DNA of 64,000 nt, from assembly GCA_945881885.1 (NCBI GenBank), contig CAMCVI010000003.1:1-64000 (forward strand), read 5' to 3'. Below are positions 22,621-33,764 of this stretch, piece after piece. The translations under genes and the position numbers were made by a program. This DNA is from Chryseobacterium gleum. GTDB lineage: Bacteria; Bacteroidota; Bacteroidia; Flavobacteriales; Flavobacteriaceae. The notes beneath the pieces are model-generated. The model worked only from the letters and a program-made list of their open reading frames with translations. It was not told the DNA's origin and ran no database searches. Every line of letters begins with the position of its first letter. The first letter of the stretch is position 1.

Positions 22621-23505
22621 TTACCTTATTTTATTCCATTTGGAAGAATTTAACGGAGAAATAGTAGCTAAATTTTCTCTAACTTTAACTGTATCAATAC
22701 CTGGTCCGCCATTAAAAATATCTACAATTTCGTCTGTTTTAGTATCAAAAAAGGTTCTTGCTAAAAGCGAATTTGGTCTTACTTTGTGTACTTTAAGTAA
22801 AGTATCTATAGCATTAACAATACCTAATTTTCCTAATTTCAAATCATCAGCCATTTTATCCAATCCATTGATGTGATATTGATACAAAGTTTCTCTGTAA
22901 GGATCAAAAGTGTTAGACATTAAATCTGAAATCAAATTAAATCTTGTAGGTTTTTTACCGGTTTGCTCCCAACCAGAAAACCCATTTGATTGAGCAACAT
23001 TGGTAATATTTAATGCGGCTTCTAAAGCATCTGTTCCGCCTTTATCTGAAAAAGTATCTGCGTCAGAAGCGATAATTATATTAGCATAAAAAGACAAAAC
23101 AGAAACCAAATTTGAAGTAAATGCATTTTGATCATATATTAAATTTTCAAATTCAATGTATTTAAAACTTACATCTTTATCATTAATATTTAAAATTGGC
23201 GATGTAAATGTACTATTATAAACAGGACGAGAGGAATTAACTTGCAAAGTCACTTCAAAATTATTGCTTTCAAATTTATTGACAATGAAGAAAAAAGCAC
23301 AATTTATTTTTTCATTTTGTTTAACAACTTTTTCAGAGAATTTAGTGTTATTTAAAAAATCGAAAACTTGCTTTTCTAAGTTCTTAAAAATTTGAGTATT
23401 TACATTCGTTACCTGATCTGTATTTATAGATACAATGGCTTTTAATTCTTGTGAATTTGCACAAAAAGCAACTAAAAAAAGGACTATTAAAAATTTAATT
23501 CGCAT
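22621..23505 (-). CDS. porD: DUF4835 protein, PorD-like T9SS component
   Basis: A 294-residue exported protein with signal peptide MRIKFLIVLFLVAFCANSQE. The DUF4835 family is named PorD in type IX secretion literature and annotation. Its exact biochemical role is not established. The mature protein has conserved stretches such as DTFSDKGGTDALEAA. It overlaps coaBC by 11 nt and abuts recN, an arrangement I associate with many Bacteroidetes. Its presence fits the T9SS cargo encoded at 13568-19564. Confidence 0.8.
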   Translation of the reverse strand: MRIKFLIVLFLVAFCANSQELKAIVSINTDQVTNVNTQIFKNLEKQVFDFLNNTKFSEKVVKQNEKINCAFFFIVNKFESNNFEVTLQVNSSRPVYNSTFTSPILNINDKDVSFKYIEFENLIYDQNAFTSNLVSVLSFYANIIIASDADTFSDKGGTDALEAALNITNVAQSNGFSGWEQTGKKPTRFNLISDLMSNTFDPYRETLYQYHINGLDKMADDLKLGKLGIVNAIDTLLKVHKVRPNSLLARTFFDTKTDEIVDIFNGGPGIDTVKVRENLATISPLNSSKWNKIR

Positions 23506-24706
23506 ATTTTTTCACAATTAGGTTAACGATATCTTCAGCAACTAACTCCTTAGGTTTTAAAGTATTTTCAAATATATTAAAATCTTTATCAATAAACGTA
23601 ACTTTATTGGTTGGTTTTCCAAAACCAGCACCTTCATCGTTTAAAGAATTCAAGACAATAACATCTAAATTCTTTTTTTGGATTTTACTTTTGGCATTTT
23701 CAATCTCATTTTCCGTTTCTAAAGCAAAACCTATTAAAAATTGATTTTTTTTAATTTGACCTAAAGATAATAAAATATCTTTATTTTTTTCTAATTCTAA
23801 TGTAAACGTAGTTTCCTCTTTTTTTATTTTCTGTAAGGCAACATTTTTTGGTTTATAATCTGCAACAGCGGCGGCAGCGATAAATATATCTGATGATGAA
23901 AAGAATTTATGAGCAGCGTCATACATTTCATCGGCAGAAGTAACACGAATAATGGTAATTAAACTGTGATTCAATTGTAAATGAGTAGGACCAGAAATCA
24001 AAACAACTTCAGCTCCTAAATTAGCTGCAGCAGTAGCAATATCATATCCCATTTTTCCTGTAGAATGATTTCCGATAAATCGAACTGGATCTATTGCTTC
24101 ATATGTGGGTCCCGCAGTAATAAGGACTCTTTTACCTTTCAATGGCAATTTACTCAAAATATCATTTTCAATAAATTGAACTATATTTTCTGGTTCTGCC
24201 ATTCTTCCTTCTCCACTTAAACCACTTGCTAATTCTCCACTTTCTGCTGGAATTATTGTATTTCCAAAAGCTTTTAATGTTTCGAAATTATTTATAGAAG
24301 TAGGATGAATGTACATATCTAAATCCATTGCTGGAGCAAAATATACTGGGCATTTTGCTGATAAATAAGTAGCCATAAGTAGGTTGTCGCAAGTTCCTGA
24401 AGCCATTTTAGAAATTGTGTTGGCTGTAGCTGGAGCAATAAGCATAATATCAGCCCAAAGTGCTAATTCTACATGATTGTTCCAAGTTGCATTTTCATCT
24501 TCTTTGTCGTAAAAAGTACTGAAAACAGGATTTTTTGATAGCGTTGATAAAGTTAAGGGTGTAACAAAATCAACAGAAGCAGGCGTCATGACTACTTGTA
24601 CATGCGCACCTGCTTTTATTATAAGTCTAACTAATGAGGCTGTTTTATAAGCTGCAATTCCGCCAGAAATACCTAGCAAAACATTTTTACCCTTTAAAAC
24701 AGACAT
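23495..24706 (-). CDS. coaBC: bifunctional phosphopantothenoylcysteine decarboxylase/phosphopantothenate-cysteine ligase
   Basis: Carries out two consecutive steps of coenzyme A synthesis. Of 403 residues, the N-terminal CoaC flavoprotein half (about 1-185) has LGISGGIAAYK, the active-site His in the NNHVELALWADIMLIAPAT region, and a cysteine in SGTCDNLLMAT. The C-terminal CoaB half has LITAGPTYEAIDPVRFIGN and STGKMGYDIA for nucleotide and substrate binding. It sits 15 nt after rpoZ. The window thus holds three of the last CoA steps, coaBC here and coaE at 11893. Confidence 0.95.
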   Translation of the reverse strand: MSVLKGKNVLLGISGGIAAYKTASLVRLIIKAGAHVQVVMTPASVDFVTPLTLSTLSKNPVFSTFYDKEDENATWNNHVELALWADIMLIAPATANTISKMASGTCDNLLMATYLSAKCPVYFAPAMDLDMYIHPTSINNFETLKAFGNTIIPAESGELASGLSGEGRMAEPENIVQFIENDILSKLPLKGKRVLITAGPTYEAIDPVRFIGNHSTGKMGYDIATAAANLGAEVVLISGPTHLQLNHSLITIIRVTSADEMYDAAHKFFSSSDIFIAAAAVADYKPKNVALQKIKKEETTFTLELEKNKDILLSLGQIKKNQFLIGFALETENEIENAKSKIQKKNLDVIVLNSLNDEGAGFGKPTNKVTFIDKDFNIFENTLKPKELVAEDIVNLIVKKYAN

Positions 24707-24721
24707 TAATTATATTTTAAA

Positions 24722-25036
24722 TTATTTAGTATCTCTATGATAAATTTTACCTTCTAACCATTCTTGAACAGCTAAAGCGTGTGGTTTAGGTAATTTTTCG
24801 TAATATTTAGAAACTTCTATTTGTTCTTTATTCTCGAAAACTTCTTCTAAACTGTCATTATAAGTAGCAAATTCATCTAGTTTATCTAATAATTCTTTTT
24901 TAATTTCAGAATTTATTTGATTGGCTCTTCTTGCTATTATCGTAATTGCTTCATACACATTTCCAGTTGGTTCTTCTATTACACTTTTGTTGTAAGTAAT
25001 TGTGTTTACTGGAGCATTTGTTTTCTTTAAATCCAT
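24722..25036 (-). CDS. rpoZ: RNA polymerase subunit omega (Bacteroidetes type)
   Basis: A 104-residue small subunit that helps assemble and stabilise RNA polymerase. The recognisable core is NVYEAITIIARRANQINSEI (26-45), equivalent to the FELV..A.RARQ region of omega. The C-terminal tail PHALAVQEWLEGKIYHRD is typical of Bacteroidetes. It is 8 nt downstream of bamD and 15 nt upstream of coaBC, a linkage of rpoZ and coaBC seen in many phyla. Confidence 0.88.
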   Translation of the reverse strand: MDLKKTNAPVNTITYNKSVIEEPTGNVYEAITIIARRANQINSEIKKELLDKLDEFATYNDSLEEVFENKEQIEVSKYYEKLPKPHALAVQEWLEGKIYHRDTK

Positions 25037-25044
25037 AATGATGA

Positions 25045-25851
25045 TTAATTTGTATATTGTTTCAATTCTTTTTCTACTGTTGCAAACATTTTGTTTGATT
25101 GCTCTAAATATTTGGTATCTGCTTTAAATTTTAATAAATTTTGATAATAGGTTTTAGCAGAATTTAATCTTTCTTGTTTTTTAGAAGGAATACTGTTTGT
25201 AGCTAATTTATACATAGCATCATATTTATAAAACAAAGCATCTTCTTTATATTTTGAACCTGGAAAATTAAAAACAAAATTATCAAGTGCCACAATAGCT
25301 GCATTATAATCTCTTGTAAATTCGCCAATTGTATTGTATTGTTTCGCAATTTCAAAAGCTTTTAATTCTAATTTTTCTGACAATACTTTCACAATTTCGT
25401 TTGCTTGTGGTAAAAAAGCTGAATTTGGATATTTATTCACAAAAATTTGAATTTTACTTAATGCTTTATCCGTATCAACTTGATCTAAACTATAAATTGG
25501 CGATACCCTACTGTAGCATTCTGCGCCTAAAAAAGCAGCTTCTTCAGCCAAAACACTTTTTGGATAACTACTTGAAAATTTCTCAAATTCGTATGCAGCA
25601 GAAATATATTGTTTGGTAGCATACAATGCCTTTGCGTAGTTGTAAAAAGCAGTTTCTGCCTGAGGTTTTGCTCTTAATGCACTAGCAAATTGTTCAAACA
25701 ATCTAATTGCTTTTAAATACTTTTTCTTTTCAATTTGTTGTGTAAACACTTTTGTTTTTAATTCAATGTCATCTGATTTCATAGCTTTTTGATAAGGGCT
25801 ACAAGATGAAATAGAAAGAATTACTAAAAGTATGTATATAAATTTGTTCAT
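25045..25851 (-). CDS. bamD: outer membrane assembly lipoprotein BamD
   Basis: A lipoprotein of the BAM complex that inserts beta-barrel proteins into the outer membrane. The start chosen at 25851 gives a type II signal peptide MNKFIYILLVILSISSC with Cys17 as lipidation site. An in-frame Met 48 nt upstream lies within the promoter spacing and is unlikely. The mature 251 residues are helical TPR-like repeats (YNYAKALYATKQYISAAYEFEKF and similar). It is the first gene of the five-gene operon bamD-rpoZ-coaBC-porD-recN. Confidence 0.9.
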   Translation of the reverse strand: MNKFIYILLVILSISSCSPYQKAMKSDDIELKTKVFTQQIEKKKYLKAIRLFEQFASALRAKPQAETAFYNYAKALYATKQYISAAYEFEKFSSSYPKSVLAEEAAFLGAECYSRVSPIYSLDQVDTDKALSKIQIFVNKYPNSAFLPQANEIVKVLSEKLELKAFEIAKQYNTIGEFTRDYNAAIVALDNFVFNFPGSKYKEDALFYKYDAMYKLATNSIPSKKQERLNSAKTYYQNLLKFKADTKYLEQSNKMFATVEKELKQYTN

Positions 25852-25896
25852 ATTTGATGTTACATTACGCCTTCTGCGCAGTTTAAAAACGAACTG

Positions 25897-25927
25897 CAAA
25901 GGTAGCTATATTTTTAAGTTTTACAAA
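25897..25927 (-). promoter_or_regulatory. bamD operon promoter
   Basis: The -7 box TACCTTTG (25897-25904) and -33 TTTG (25924-25927) are 19 nt apart on the minus strand. The start site near 25891 leaves a 40-nt leader to the chosen bamD ATG. Confidence 0.7.
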
Positions 25928-25935
25928 AAAGATTT

Positions 25936-26814
25936 TTATCCTAAATTTTTAATGAAATTAGACAATCTTCCAGACAAGTTTTCGTCAACATTTACTAATG
26001 GCAAACGCACTGTGTTTTCTGACAACCCTAAGTGATTAAAGACTTCTTTGATACCCGCTGGATTTCCTTGTTCAAAAATCATGTCAATAGCATCGGCTAT
26101 TTTATAATGCAATTTGTAAGCTTCCTCTACTTTTTTGTTTAATCCTAATCGAACCATTTCTGAGAATTCTTTTGGAAAACCTTCACCAATTACAGAAATT
26201 ACGCCTGAACCTCCAGCTAAAACCATAGGCAAAGTAATCATATCGTCTCCAGAAATTACTAAAAATCCTTCTGGTTTGGTTTGGATTAATTTCATCGCTT
26301 GCACAATATCGCCAGCGGCTTCTTTAATTCCAATAATATTTTTAAAATCGTTTGCCAATCTTATCACAGTTGAGGGCAACATATTACTTGCAGTTCTACC
26401 GGGAACATTGTAAACAATAATTGCAATTGGTGACGCTTCAGAAATGGCTTTAAAATGTTGGTAAATTCCTTCTTGCGTAGGCTTATTATAATAAGGAGAA
26501 ACAGATAAAACAGCTGTAAAAGGTGAAAAATCTCTTGTTTTTAGTTCTTCTACAACTTTTGCAGTATTGTTTCCTCCAACTCCTAAAACCATTGGCACTC
26601 TACCATTATTTGCTGCAATTATTGTTTGAATAACTGTTTCTTTTTCGGCTGCATCTAAAGTAGCACTTTCAGCTGTAGTTCCTAAAATTACCAAATACTC
26701 TACGCCACCTTCAATTACATAGTTTGTAATTTTTGATAATGCAACTGTATCTACAGAAAAATCTTTCTTAAAAGGCGTTACCAAAGCCACACCTGTTCCT
26801 ATTAATGATTGCAT
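25936..26814 (-). CDS. dapA: 4-hydroxy-tetrahydrodipicolinate synthase
   Basis: Condenses pyruvate with aspartate semialdehyde at the branch to lysine and diaminopimelate. The 292-residue TIM barrel has GTTAESATL (45-53), Y135 in [11 protein letters not shown], and the Schiff-base lysine K164 in IGIKEAAGD. The start is 1 nt after the stop of the DUF6913-like gene upstream, so they are cotranscribed. The promoter of bamD lies just past its 3' end. Confidence 0.95.
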   Translation of the reverse strand: MQSLIGTGVALVTPFKKDFSVDTVALSKITNYVIEGGVEYLVILGTTAESATLDAAEKETVIQTIIAANNGRVPMVLGVGGNNTAKVVEELKTRDFSPFTAVLSVSPYYNKPTQEGIYQHFKAISEASPIAIIVYNVPGRTASNMLPSTVIRLANDFKNIIGIKEAAGDIVQAMKLIQTKPEGFLVISGDDMITLPMVLAGGSGVISVIGEGFPKEFSEMVRLGLNKKVEEAYKLHYKIADAIDMIFEQGNPAGIKEVFNHLGLSENTVRLPLVNVDENLSGRLSNFIKNLG

Positions 26815-26815
26815 G

Positions 26816-27334
26816 TTATATTTTTTTAAGTATTTTTAAATATTTGAATAATTCAGTAATAAATTCCGAATAATTTTCAGCAACGGTATTTATTACCAAA
26901 TGATTTACCCGTTTGTCGATGGTTTGAAAACCAACCTTAAATTTTGCTTTCGAACTTCTTGTTACCAATAGTAATGTTGGTTTTTGAATGTCGTAATAAC
27001 TAATCAAGAGGTCAAAAGAATGTTCGGTAAAATTAGTAACTCTTTCGCTCTTAAACAAACCTCCTACAGAAATATCTTTTCTAAAAAAATAATCAAATTT
27101 TTCAAGAATTGTTTTTCTGTTTTTATTTACAAATGATAAAATGTCAATGTTTTCTCTTAAAATTCCGTGTTTTACAATTTCCTCAATTAATTCCTCTTGA
27201 TTCATGAAATAATTTGCATCGATTAAAACGCCAACTTTAACTATCTTATTTGAAGATAATTGCAATTGATAATTTTTCAATTTATTATTTACGTTTCTTT
27301 TAAGAAAAAAATCCTTTACTATTTTATAAATCAT
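26816..27334 (-). CDS. conserved hypothetical protein (DUF6913-like)
   Basis: A 172-residue cytoplasmic protein with no signal peptide, membrane segment or catalytic motif that I recognise. The sequence opens with a basic helix and then alternates strands and helices ([40 protein letters not shown]). Similar proteins precede dapA in Flavobacteriaceae, in my recollection under DUF6913. Cotranscription with dapA is the only functional hint. Confidence 0.7.
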   Translation of the reverse strand: MIYKIVKDFFLKRNVNNKLKNYQLQLSSNKIVKVGVLIDANYFMNQEELIEEIVKHGILRENIDILSFVNKNRKTILEKFDYFFRKDISVGGLFKSERVTNFTEHSFDLLISYYDIQKPTLLLVTRSSKAKFKVGFQTIDKRVNHLVINTVAENYSEFITELFKYLKILKKI

Positions 27335-27353
27335 TGTAACTTTACATCTTTTA

Positions 27354-27361
27354 CAAAATTA
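27354..27361 (-). promoter_or_regulatory. promoter -7 box for the DUF6913-dapA unit
   Basis: The minus-strand TAATTTTG matches TAnnTTTG and lies 19 nt upstream of the start codon. The gap is shared with the divergent nucleotidase genes, for which only a near match (TAACTTTA, 27337-27344, plus strand) is seen. Confidence 0.5.
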
Positions 27362-27380
27362 AAGTAAACTATTCGAATTT

Positions 27381-28163
27381 ATGACATTCAAAAGTAAAAA
27401 TACTAAACATCTTTACACATTTTTTGTTACAACTTTAACATTATTTATTGTTATCTCTTGCAAAACGAAACCTTATAACAATTATTTAATTGAAGGAAAA
27501 AAAATCGAAATATCTAAAAAATATTCTTCTAACGAGTCAATAGAAACCTATATTTCTCCCTATAGAACGCACATTAACAAAGATTTAGATAGTGTAATTT
27601 CATTTACCAATGTAACTTTAGACAAAAGCAAAGGCGAATGGCAAAGCAATATTGGAAATTTTATGGCTGATGCATGTATGGAACTTGCAACTCCTATTTT
27701 TTTTAAACAGCAAAACAAGCAAATTGACATTGTTCTTTTAAATAGTGGTGGTATCCGGTCGATTATTCCGAAAGGAAATATTACTAAAAGAAATGCTTTT
27801 GAAGTGATGCCTTTTGAAAATAGCTTAATTGTAATAGCGCTAAAAGGAAACGAAATTATGTCAATGGTAAATCATATCATCAAAGAAAAAAAGCCACATC
27901 CATTAAACGGTATTCAATTATTTTTAAATAAAGAAAACACCATTATTAAAGTACTTTTTAAAAATAAAGAGATAGAACGCAACCAAATTTACTATGTTGC
28001 CACCAATGATTATTTAGCAAATGGAGGAGATAACATGACTTTTTTTCTTAAAAACGAGGGAACTTTTGATTTAAATTATAAAATAAGAAATGTATTGATT
28101 GATTATTTTATAAAATACAAAACTATTGAAGCTTCAACCGTAGATAGAATTATTAAAGAATAG
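27381..28163 (+). CDS. 5'-nucleotidase C-terminal-domain lipoprotein
   Basis: 260 residues. A type II signal peptide ends in the lipobox VISC, with Cys at about 27. The rest is the substrate-binding C-terminal domain of periplasmic 5'-nucleotidases: the nucleotide-binding features NSGGIRSIIPKGNIT, FEVMPFENSLIVIALKG and YYVATNDYLANGGDNM are clear. The metallophosphatase half is missing here and is encoded by the next gene, 4 nt downstream. The pair probably assembles into one enzyme that frees nucleosides and phosphate outside the cytoplasmic membrane. Confidence 0.88.
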   Translation: MTFKSKNTKHLYTFFVTTLTLFIVISCKTKPYNNYLIEGKKIEISKKYSSNESIETYISPYRTHINKDLDSVISFTNVTLDKSKGEWQSNIGNFMADACMELATPIFFKQQNKQIDIVLLNSGGIRSIIPKGNITKRNAFEVMPFENSLIVIALKGNEIMSMVNHIIKEKKPHPLNGIQLFLNKENTIIKVLFKNKEIERNQIYYVATNDYLANGGDNMTFFLKNEGTFDLNYKIRNVLIDYFIKYKTIEASTVDRIIKE

Positions 28164-28167
28164 TACC

Positions 28168-29085
28168 ATGAAAAGAAGAAATTTTATTAAAAATACAGCT
28201 GCAACTTCAGCTTTACTCTCACTAAGCGGCCTTTCTTTGTCGAGTTTTTCTACTATAAAAGAAAAAAAAATAACCATATTGCATACCAATGATGTGCACA
28301 GCCATATTGATCCGTTCCCAGATAATCATCCAAGAAATCCATCGATGGGAGGTGTAGCCAAACGTGCCAATATCATAGAACAAATTAGAAAAGAAGAAGC
28401 AAATGTATTGCTATTAGATGCTGGAGATGTTTTTCAAGGAACGCCCTATTTCAATTATTATGGAGGCGAATTGGAATTCAAACTAATGAGTATGATGAAG
28501 TATGATTTAGGAACATTAGGAAATCATGATTTTGACAACGGAATTGATGGTTTTTATGCGCAATTACCACATGCTAATTTTGAATTTGTTTCAGCCAATT
28601 ACGATTTTAAAAATACTGAGTTAAATGGCATTGTGAAACCATACAAAACATTCATAAAAGACGAAATAAAAATCGGGGTTTTCGGTTTAGGTATAGAATT
28701 AGAAGGTTTGGTAGAGAAAAAACTTTATAAAGAAACCAAATACAACAACCCAATTGAAGTCGCTACAGATATTACTAAAACACTAAAAGAGAAGGAAAAA
28801 TGTGATTTAATAATTTGTTTGTCTCATTTAGGTTTTGACTATAAAAATGAGAAAGACAAAGTTTCAGATCTTAAATTAGCTGCTGCTACACAAGACATTG
28901 ATTTAATTATCGGTGGACACACACACACTTTTTTAGACAAACCCGTTATAAAAACTAATAAAATTGGCAAACAAGTTATCATAAACCAAGTGGGTGCGTA
29001 TGGTATAAATTTAGGTAGAATAGATTTTTACTTAAGCGACGAAAGCAAATATATCTGTAAAGAAAAAAATATTGTGATAATTTAA
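28168..29085 (+). CDS. 5'-nucleotidase metallophosphatase domain protein
   Basis: 305 residues with an N-terminal KRRNFIK signal of Tat type followed by a hydrophobic stretch, then a calcineurin-like phosphatase domain: D42-H44 (TNDVHSH), LDAGDVFQG (83-91), GNHDFDNG (118-125) and GGHTHTF near 253. These are the dinuclear metal ligands of UshA/CD73-type nucleotidases. The C-terminal specificity domain is absent and is encoded by the gene just upstream. It ends 3 nt before the convergent ligA stop. Confidence 0.9.
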   Translation: MKRRNFIKNTAATSALLSLSGLSLSSFSTIKEKKITILHTNDVHSHIDPFPDNHPRNPSMGGVAKRANIIEQIRKEEANVLLLDAGDVFQGTPYFNYYGGELEFKLMSMMKYDLGTLGNHDFDNGIDGFYAQLPHANFEFVSANYDFKNTELNGIVKPYKTFIKDEIKIGVFGLGIELEGLVEKKLYKETKYNNPIEVATDITKTLKEKEKCDLIICLSHLGFDYKNEKDKVSDLKLAAATQDIDLIIGGHTHTFLDKPVIKTNKIGKQVIINQVGAYGINLGRIDFYLSDESKYICKEKNIVII

Positions 29086-29088
29086 TTT

Positions 29089-31558
<2,470 letters not shown>

Positions 31559-31600
31559 TTACGTAAATTTATCATGCTACTTAATGTTTCGTAAAAATAA

Positions 31601-31628
31601 AAAAAGCGTTGCAATTGCAACGCTTTTT
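31601..31628 (-). terminator. terminator after rplI
   Basis: The perfect palindrome AAAAAGCGTTGCAA / TTGCAACGCTTTTT ends in T runs in both directions. It lies 23 nt past the rplI stop and closes rpsF-rpsR-rplI. Confidence 0.88.
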
Positions 31629-31651
31629 TTAAAGAAATATTTTAAATAAAA

Positions 31652-32095
31652 TTATGCTTTTTCAGCAACAATTTCATAAGCTAATTCAATGATTACTTCT
31701 CTGTGTAAACGGATAGTAGCATTGTATTTACCTGTTCTTTTAATTATACCAGAAGTAATAAATTTTCTATCGATTGTTTGTCCGTTTGCTTCTAAAGCGT
31801 GTGCGATATCTGCATTAGTAATTGAACCGAATAATTTTTCACCTCCTGCTTTTGCAGTAATTTTTATTTCAATAGCTTTAATTGCTTCTGCTGTAGCTTT
31901 TGCATCTGCAACAACTTTAGCTTCTTTGTGAGCTTTTTGTTTTAAATTTTCAGCTAAAACTTTTTTAGCCGAAGAAGTTGCTAGTATAGCCACTCCTTGA
32001 GGAATTAAGAAATTACGACCGTAACCATTTTTTACAGTTACTACATCATCTTTAAAACCTAAATTTTGAACGTCTTGTTTTAAAATTAGTTCCAT
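31652..32095 (-). CDS. rplI: 50S ribosomal protein L9
   Basis: 147 residues: the N-terminal L9 domain MELILKQDVQNLGFKDDVVTVKNGYGRNFLIP, seen as two adjacent motifs, then the long connecting helix rich in Ala/Lys (about 45-75) and the C-terminal rRNA-binding domain. It binds domain V of 23S near the L1 stalk. It is third in rpsF-rpsR-rplI. Confidence 0.97.
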   Translation of the reverse strand: MELILKQDVQNLGFKDDVVTVKNGYGRNFLIPQGVAILATSSAKKVLAENLKQKAHKEAKVVADAKATAEAIKAIEIKITAKAGGEKLFGSITNADIAHALEANGQTIDRKFITSGIIKRTGKYNATIRLHREVIIELAYEIVAEKA

Positions 32096-32122
32096 TTTGT
32101 TGTCCTTTTTTTTTATAAGTTA

Positions 32123-32141
32123 GTCCCGATAGTATCGGAAC
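32123..32141 (-). promoter_or_regulatory. hairpin between rpsR and rplI
   Basis: On the transcript strand GTTCCGATA-c-TATCGGGAC can fold into a compact stem. It is followed by AACTTATAAAAAAAAA rather than a T run, so it is not a terminator. It may protect or partition the mRNA. Function is open. Confidence 0.4.
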
Positions 32142-32156
32142 AACAAATGATTAATA

Positions 32157-32444
32157 TTATTTTAATAAATCGGCCACGTAAGGCATTAAAGCTAAATGAC
32201 GTGCTCTTTTCACAGCCACAGAAACTTTTCTTTGGAATTTTAATGAAGTACCAGTTAAACGTCTTGGTAAAATTTTACCTTGCTCGTTTACAAACTTTAA
32301 TAAAAAGTCGCCATCTTTATAATCGATATACTTGATGCCTGATTTTTTGAAACGACAATATTTTTTTTGTTTGTTGGTATCAATATTTAAAGGAGTAAGA
32401 TATCTGATATCTCCCTCTTTTTTACCGTTGTTAGCTATTGACAT
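32157..32444 (-). CDS. rpsR: 30S ribosomal protein S18
   Basis: 95 residues. The S18 core is visible as [18 protein letters not shown] and [16 protein letters not shown]...[14 protein letters not shown]. It forms a heterodimer with S6 on the platform of the small subunit. It lies 2 nt after rpsF, in keeping with stoichiometric expression of the S6-S18 pair. Confidence 0.97.
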   Translation of the reverse strand: MSIANNGKKEGDIRYLTPLNIDTNKQKKYCRFKKSGIKYIDYKDGDFLLKFVNEQGKILPRRLTGTSLKFQRKVSVAVKRARHLALMPYVADLLK

Positions 32445-32446
32445 GA

Positions 32447-32788
32447 TTAGTTTGCTTTAGTTTTTAATTTTTCTCTTCTTCTTTCTGCCCAAGAAATAGC
32501 ATGTTTGTCTAAATAAACAGTTAAGAATCTCATGATTCTCTCATCTCTTCTTAATTCAGTTTCCAAAGAAATGATTAATTCAGCTGGAGCTTGGTACTCG
32601 AATAAATGGTAAAAACCACTTTTTTTGTGTTGGATTTCATAGGCTAATTTTTTTAAGCCCCAATCCTCTTTTGATACCATATTGGCACCCTTAGAAGTAA
32701 GAAAATCTTCAAATTTGCTTACTGTTTCCTTTACCTGAACATCAGATAAAACGGGATTCAAAATGAAAACAGTTTCGTAATTTTTCAT
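32447..32788 (-). CDS. rpsF: 30S ribosomal protein S6
   Basis: 113 residues opening [16 protein letters not shown], with the characteristic [20 protein letters not shown] and a basic tail ([14 protein letters not shown]). It forms a dimer with S18 in the 30S platform. It is the first gene of rpsF-rpsR-rplI, with a well-formed promoter 25 nt upstream. Confidence 0.97.
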   Translation of the reverse strand: MKNYETVFILNPVLSDVQVKETVSKFEDFLTSKGANMVSKEDWGLKKLAYEIQHKKSGFYHLFEYQAPAELIISLETELRRDERIMRFLTVYLDKHAISWAERRREKLKTKAN

Positions 32789-32812
32789 GTGTACGTATTT
32801 TTAAATTAGGTG

Positions 32813-32843
32813 CAAATATAAACATTAATATTTAATTTACAAA
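32813..32843 (-). promoter_or_regulatory. rpsF operon promoter
   Basis: The -7 box TATATTTG (32813-32820) and -33 TTTG (32840-32843) are separated by 19 nt on the minus strand. The expected leader is about 20 nt, too short for a full S6:S18-binding RNA structure. Confidence 0.7.
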
Positions 32844-32989
32844 TTCATTAAAAGTATTTATTTTTTATACAATATTAGTTTTCTGTTGTTTTTTTATATA
32901 TTTTTATGGTGTGAATCAAATAAATTTTTAGTTTTACAAAAATTAGTTTAAAATAATTACATGTCTTTAAATGTAATAAAAACCAATAT

Positions 32990-33688
32990 ATGAAATTAAA
33001 CACTATTGTTGTAGATGACAGCTCAATTCAACGTATTACAATTGCTAAGTTAATTTCCGAACATCCTAACTTACTATTAGGTGGTGATTTTTCAAACGCG
33101 TTAGAAGCTAAGAATTATATCAGAAATAATCCTGTTGATTTAATTTTCTTAGATATAGAAATGCCACATATTACTGGTTTTGATTTAATTGATGGTTTAA
33201 AAATTAAGCCATTAATTGTATTTATTACTTCAAAAGCAGATTATGCTGTAAAAGCTTTTGATTATTCCGCATTAGATTTTTTACAAAAACCCATCAAAAA
33301 AACTAGATTTTTGATTTCTGTAAAAAAAGCATTGGAAATGCACCATTTAATACATGACCAAAATCATGACGAAAACGGACCTCATTTAATTATTAAAAGT
33401 AATCTTAAAAAAATAAAAATATATACCTCTAATATAAAATGGATAGAAGCTTTTGGAGATTATATTAAAGTAGTTACTTACGAAGACACACATTTGGTTT
33501 TATCTACAATGAAATCTTTTGAAATTGAATTACCCAAAGAAAACTTTCTTAGAATTCATAAATCGTACATAATAAATTTAGATAAAGTCGATAGATTTAA
33601 TAGCAAACAAGTAGAAATTAGCGGCGAAAAAATTCCGTTAAGCAGAAATAAAAAAGAAGAAATTATAGCTATTTTAGAAAAATATTAA
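32990..33688 (+). CDS. LytTR-family response regulator
   Basis: A 232-residue regulator. The receiver domain (1-120) has D9/D10, the phospho-acceptor D55 in FLDIEMPHITGFD and K100 in FLQKPIKK. The LytTR DNA-binding domain (about 130-232) contains IKWIEAFGDYIKVVT, FLRIHKSYIINLDKV and IPLSRNKKEEI. No histidine kinase is adjacent, so it is an orphan here, and its partner (often a 5TM/LytS-like or membrane kinase elsewhere) must lie outside the window. Only a weak -7 match (TAGTTTTA) was seen upstream. Confidence 0.9.
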   Translation: MKLNTIVVDDSSIQRITIAKLISEHPNLLLGGDFSNALEAKNYIRNNPVDLIFLDIEMPHITGFDLIDGLKIKPLIVFITSKADYAVKAFDYSALDFLQKPIKKTRFLISVKKALEMHHLIHDQNHDENGPHLIIKSNLKKIKIYTSNIKWIEAFGDYIKVVTYEDTHLVLSTMKSFEIELPKENFLRIHKSYIINLDKVDRFNSKQVEISGEKIPLSRNKKEEIIAILEKY

Positions 33689-33699
33689 ACAGCTATTTT

Positions 33700-33745
33700 G
33701 TCATTATGATTTTATTTCAGAATCTGAAATAAGTTCATATTAACA
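33700..33745. repeat. degenerate copy of a palindromic intergenic repeat
   Basis: Centred on TTATTTCAG-aat-CTGAAATAA (33712-33732), with outer arms starting GTCATTATGA and ending AAGTTCATATTAACA. It looks like a decayed member of the palindrome at 40111-40171. It lies between the convergent LytTR and priA genes and may also stop transcription weakly. Confidence 0.5.
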
Positions 33746-33764
33746 ATAAATGGTAAGAAAATTA

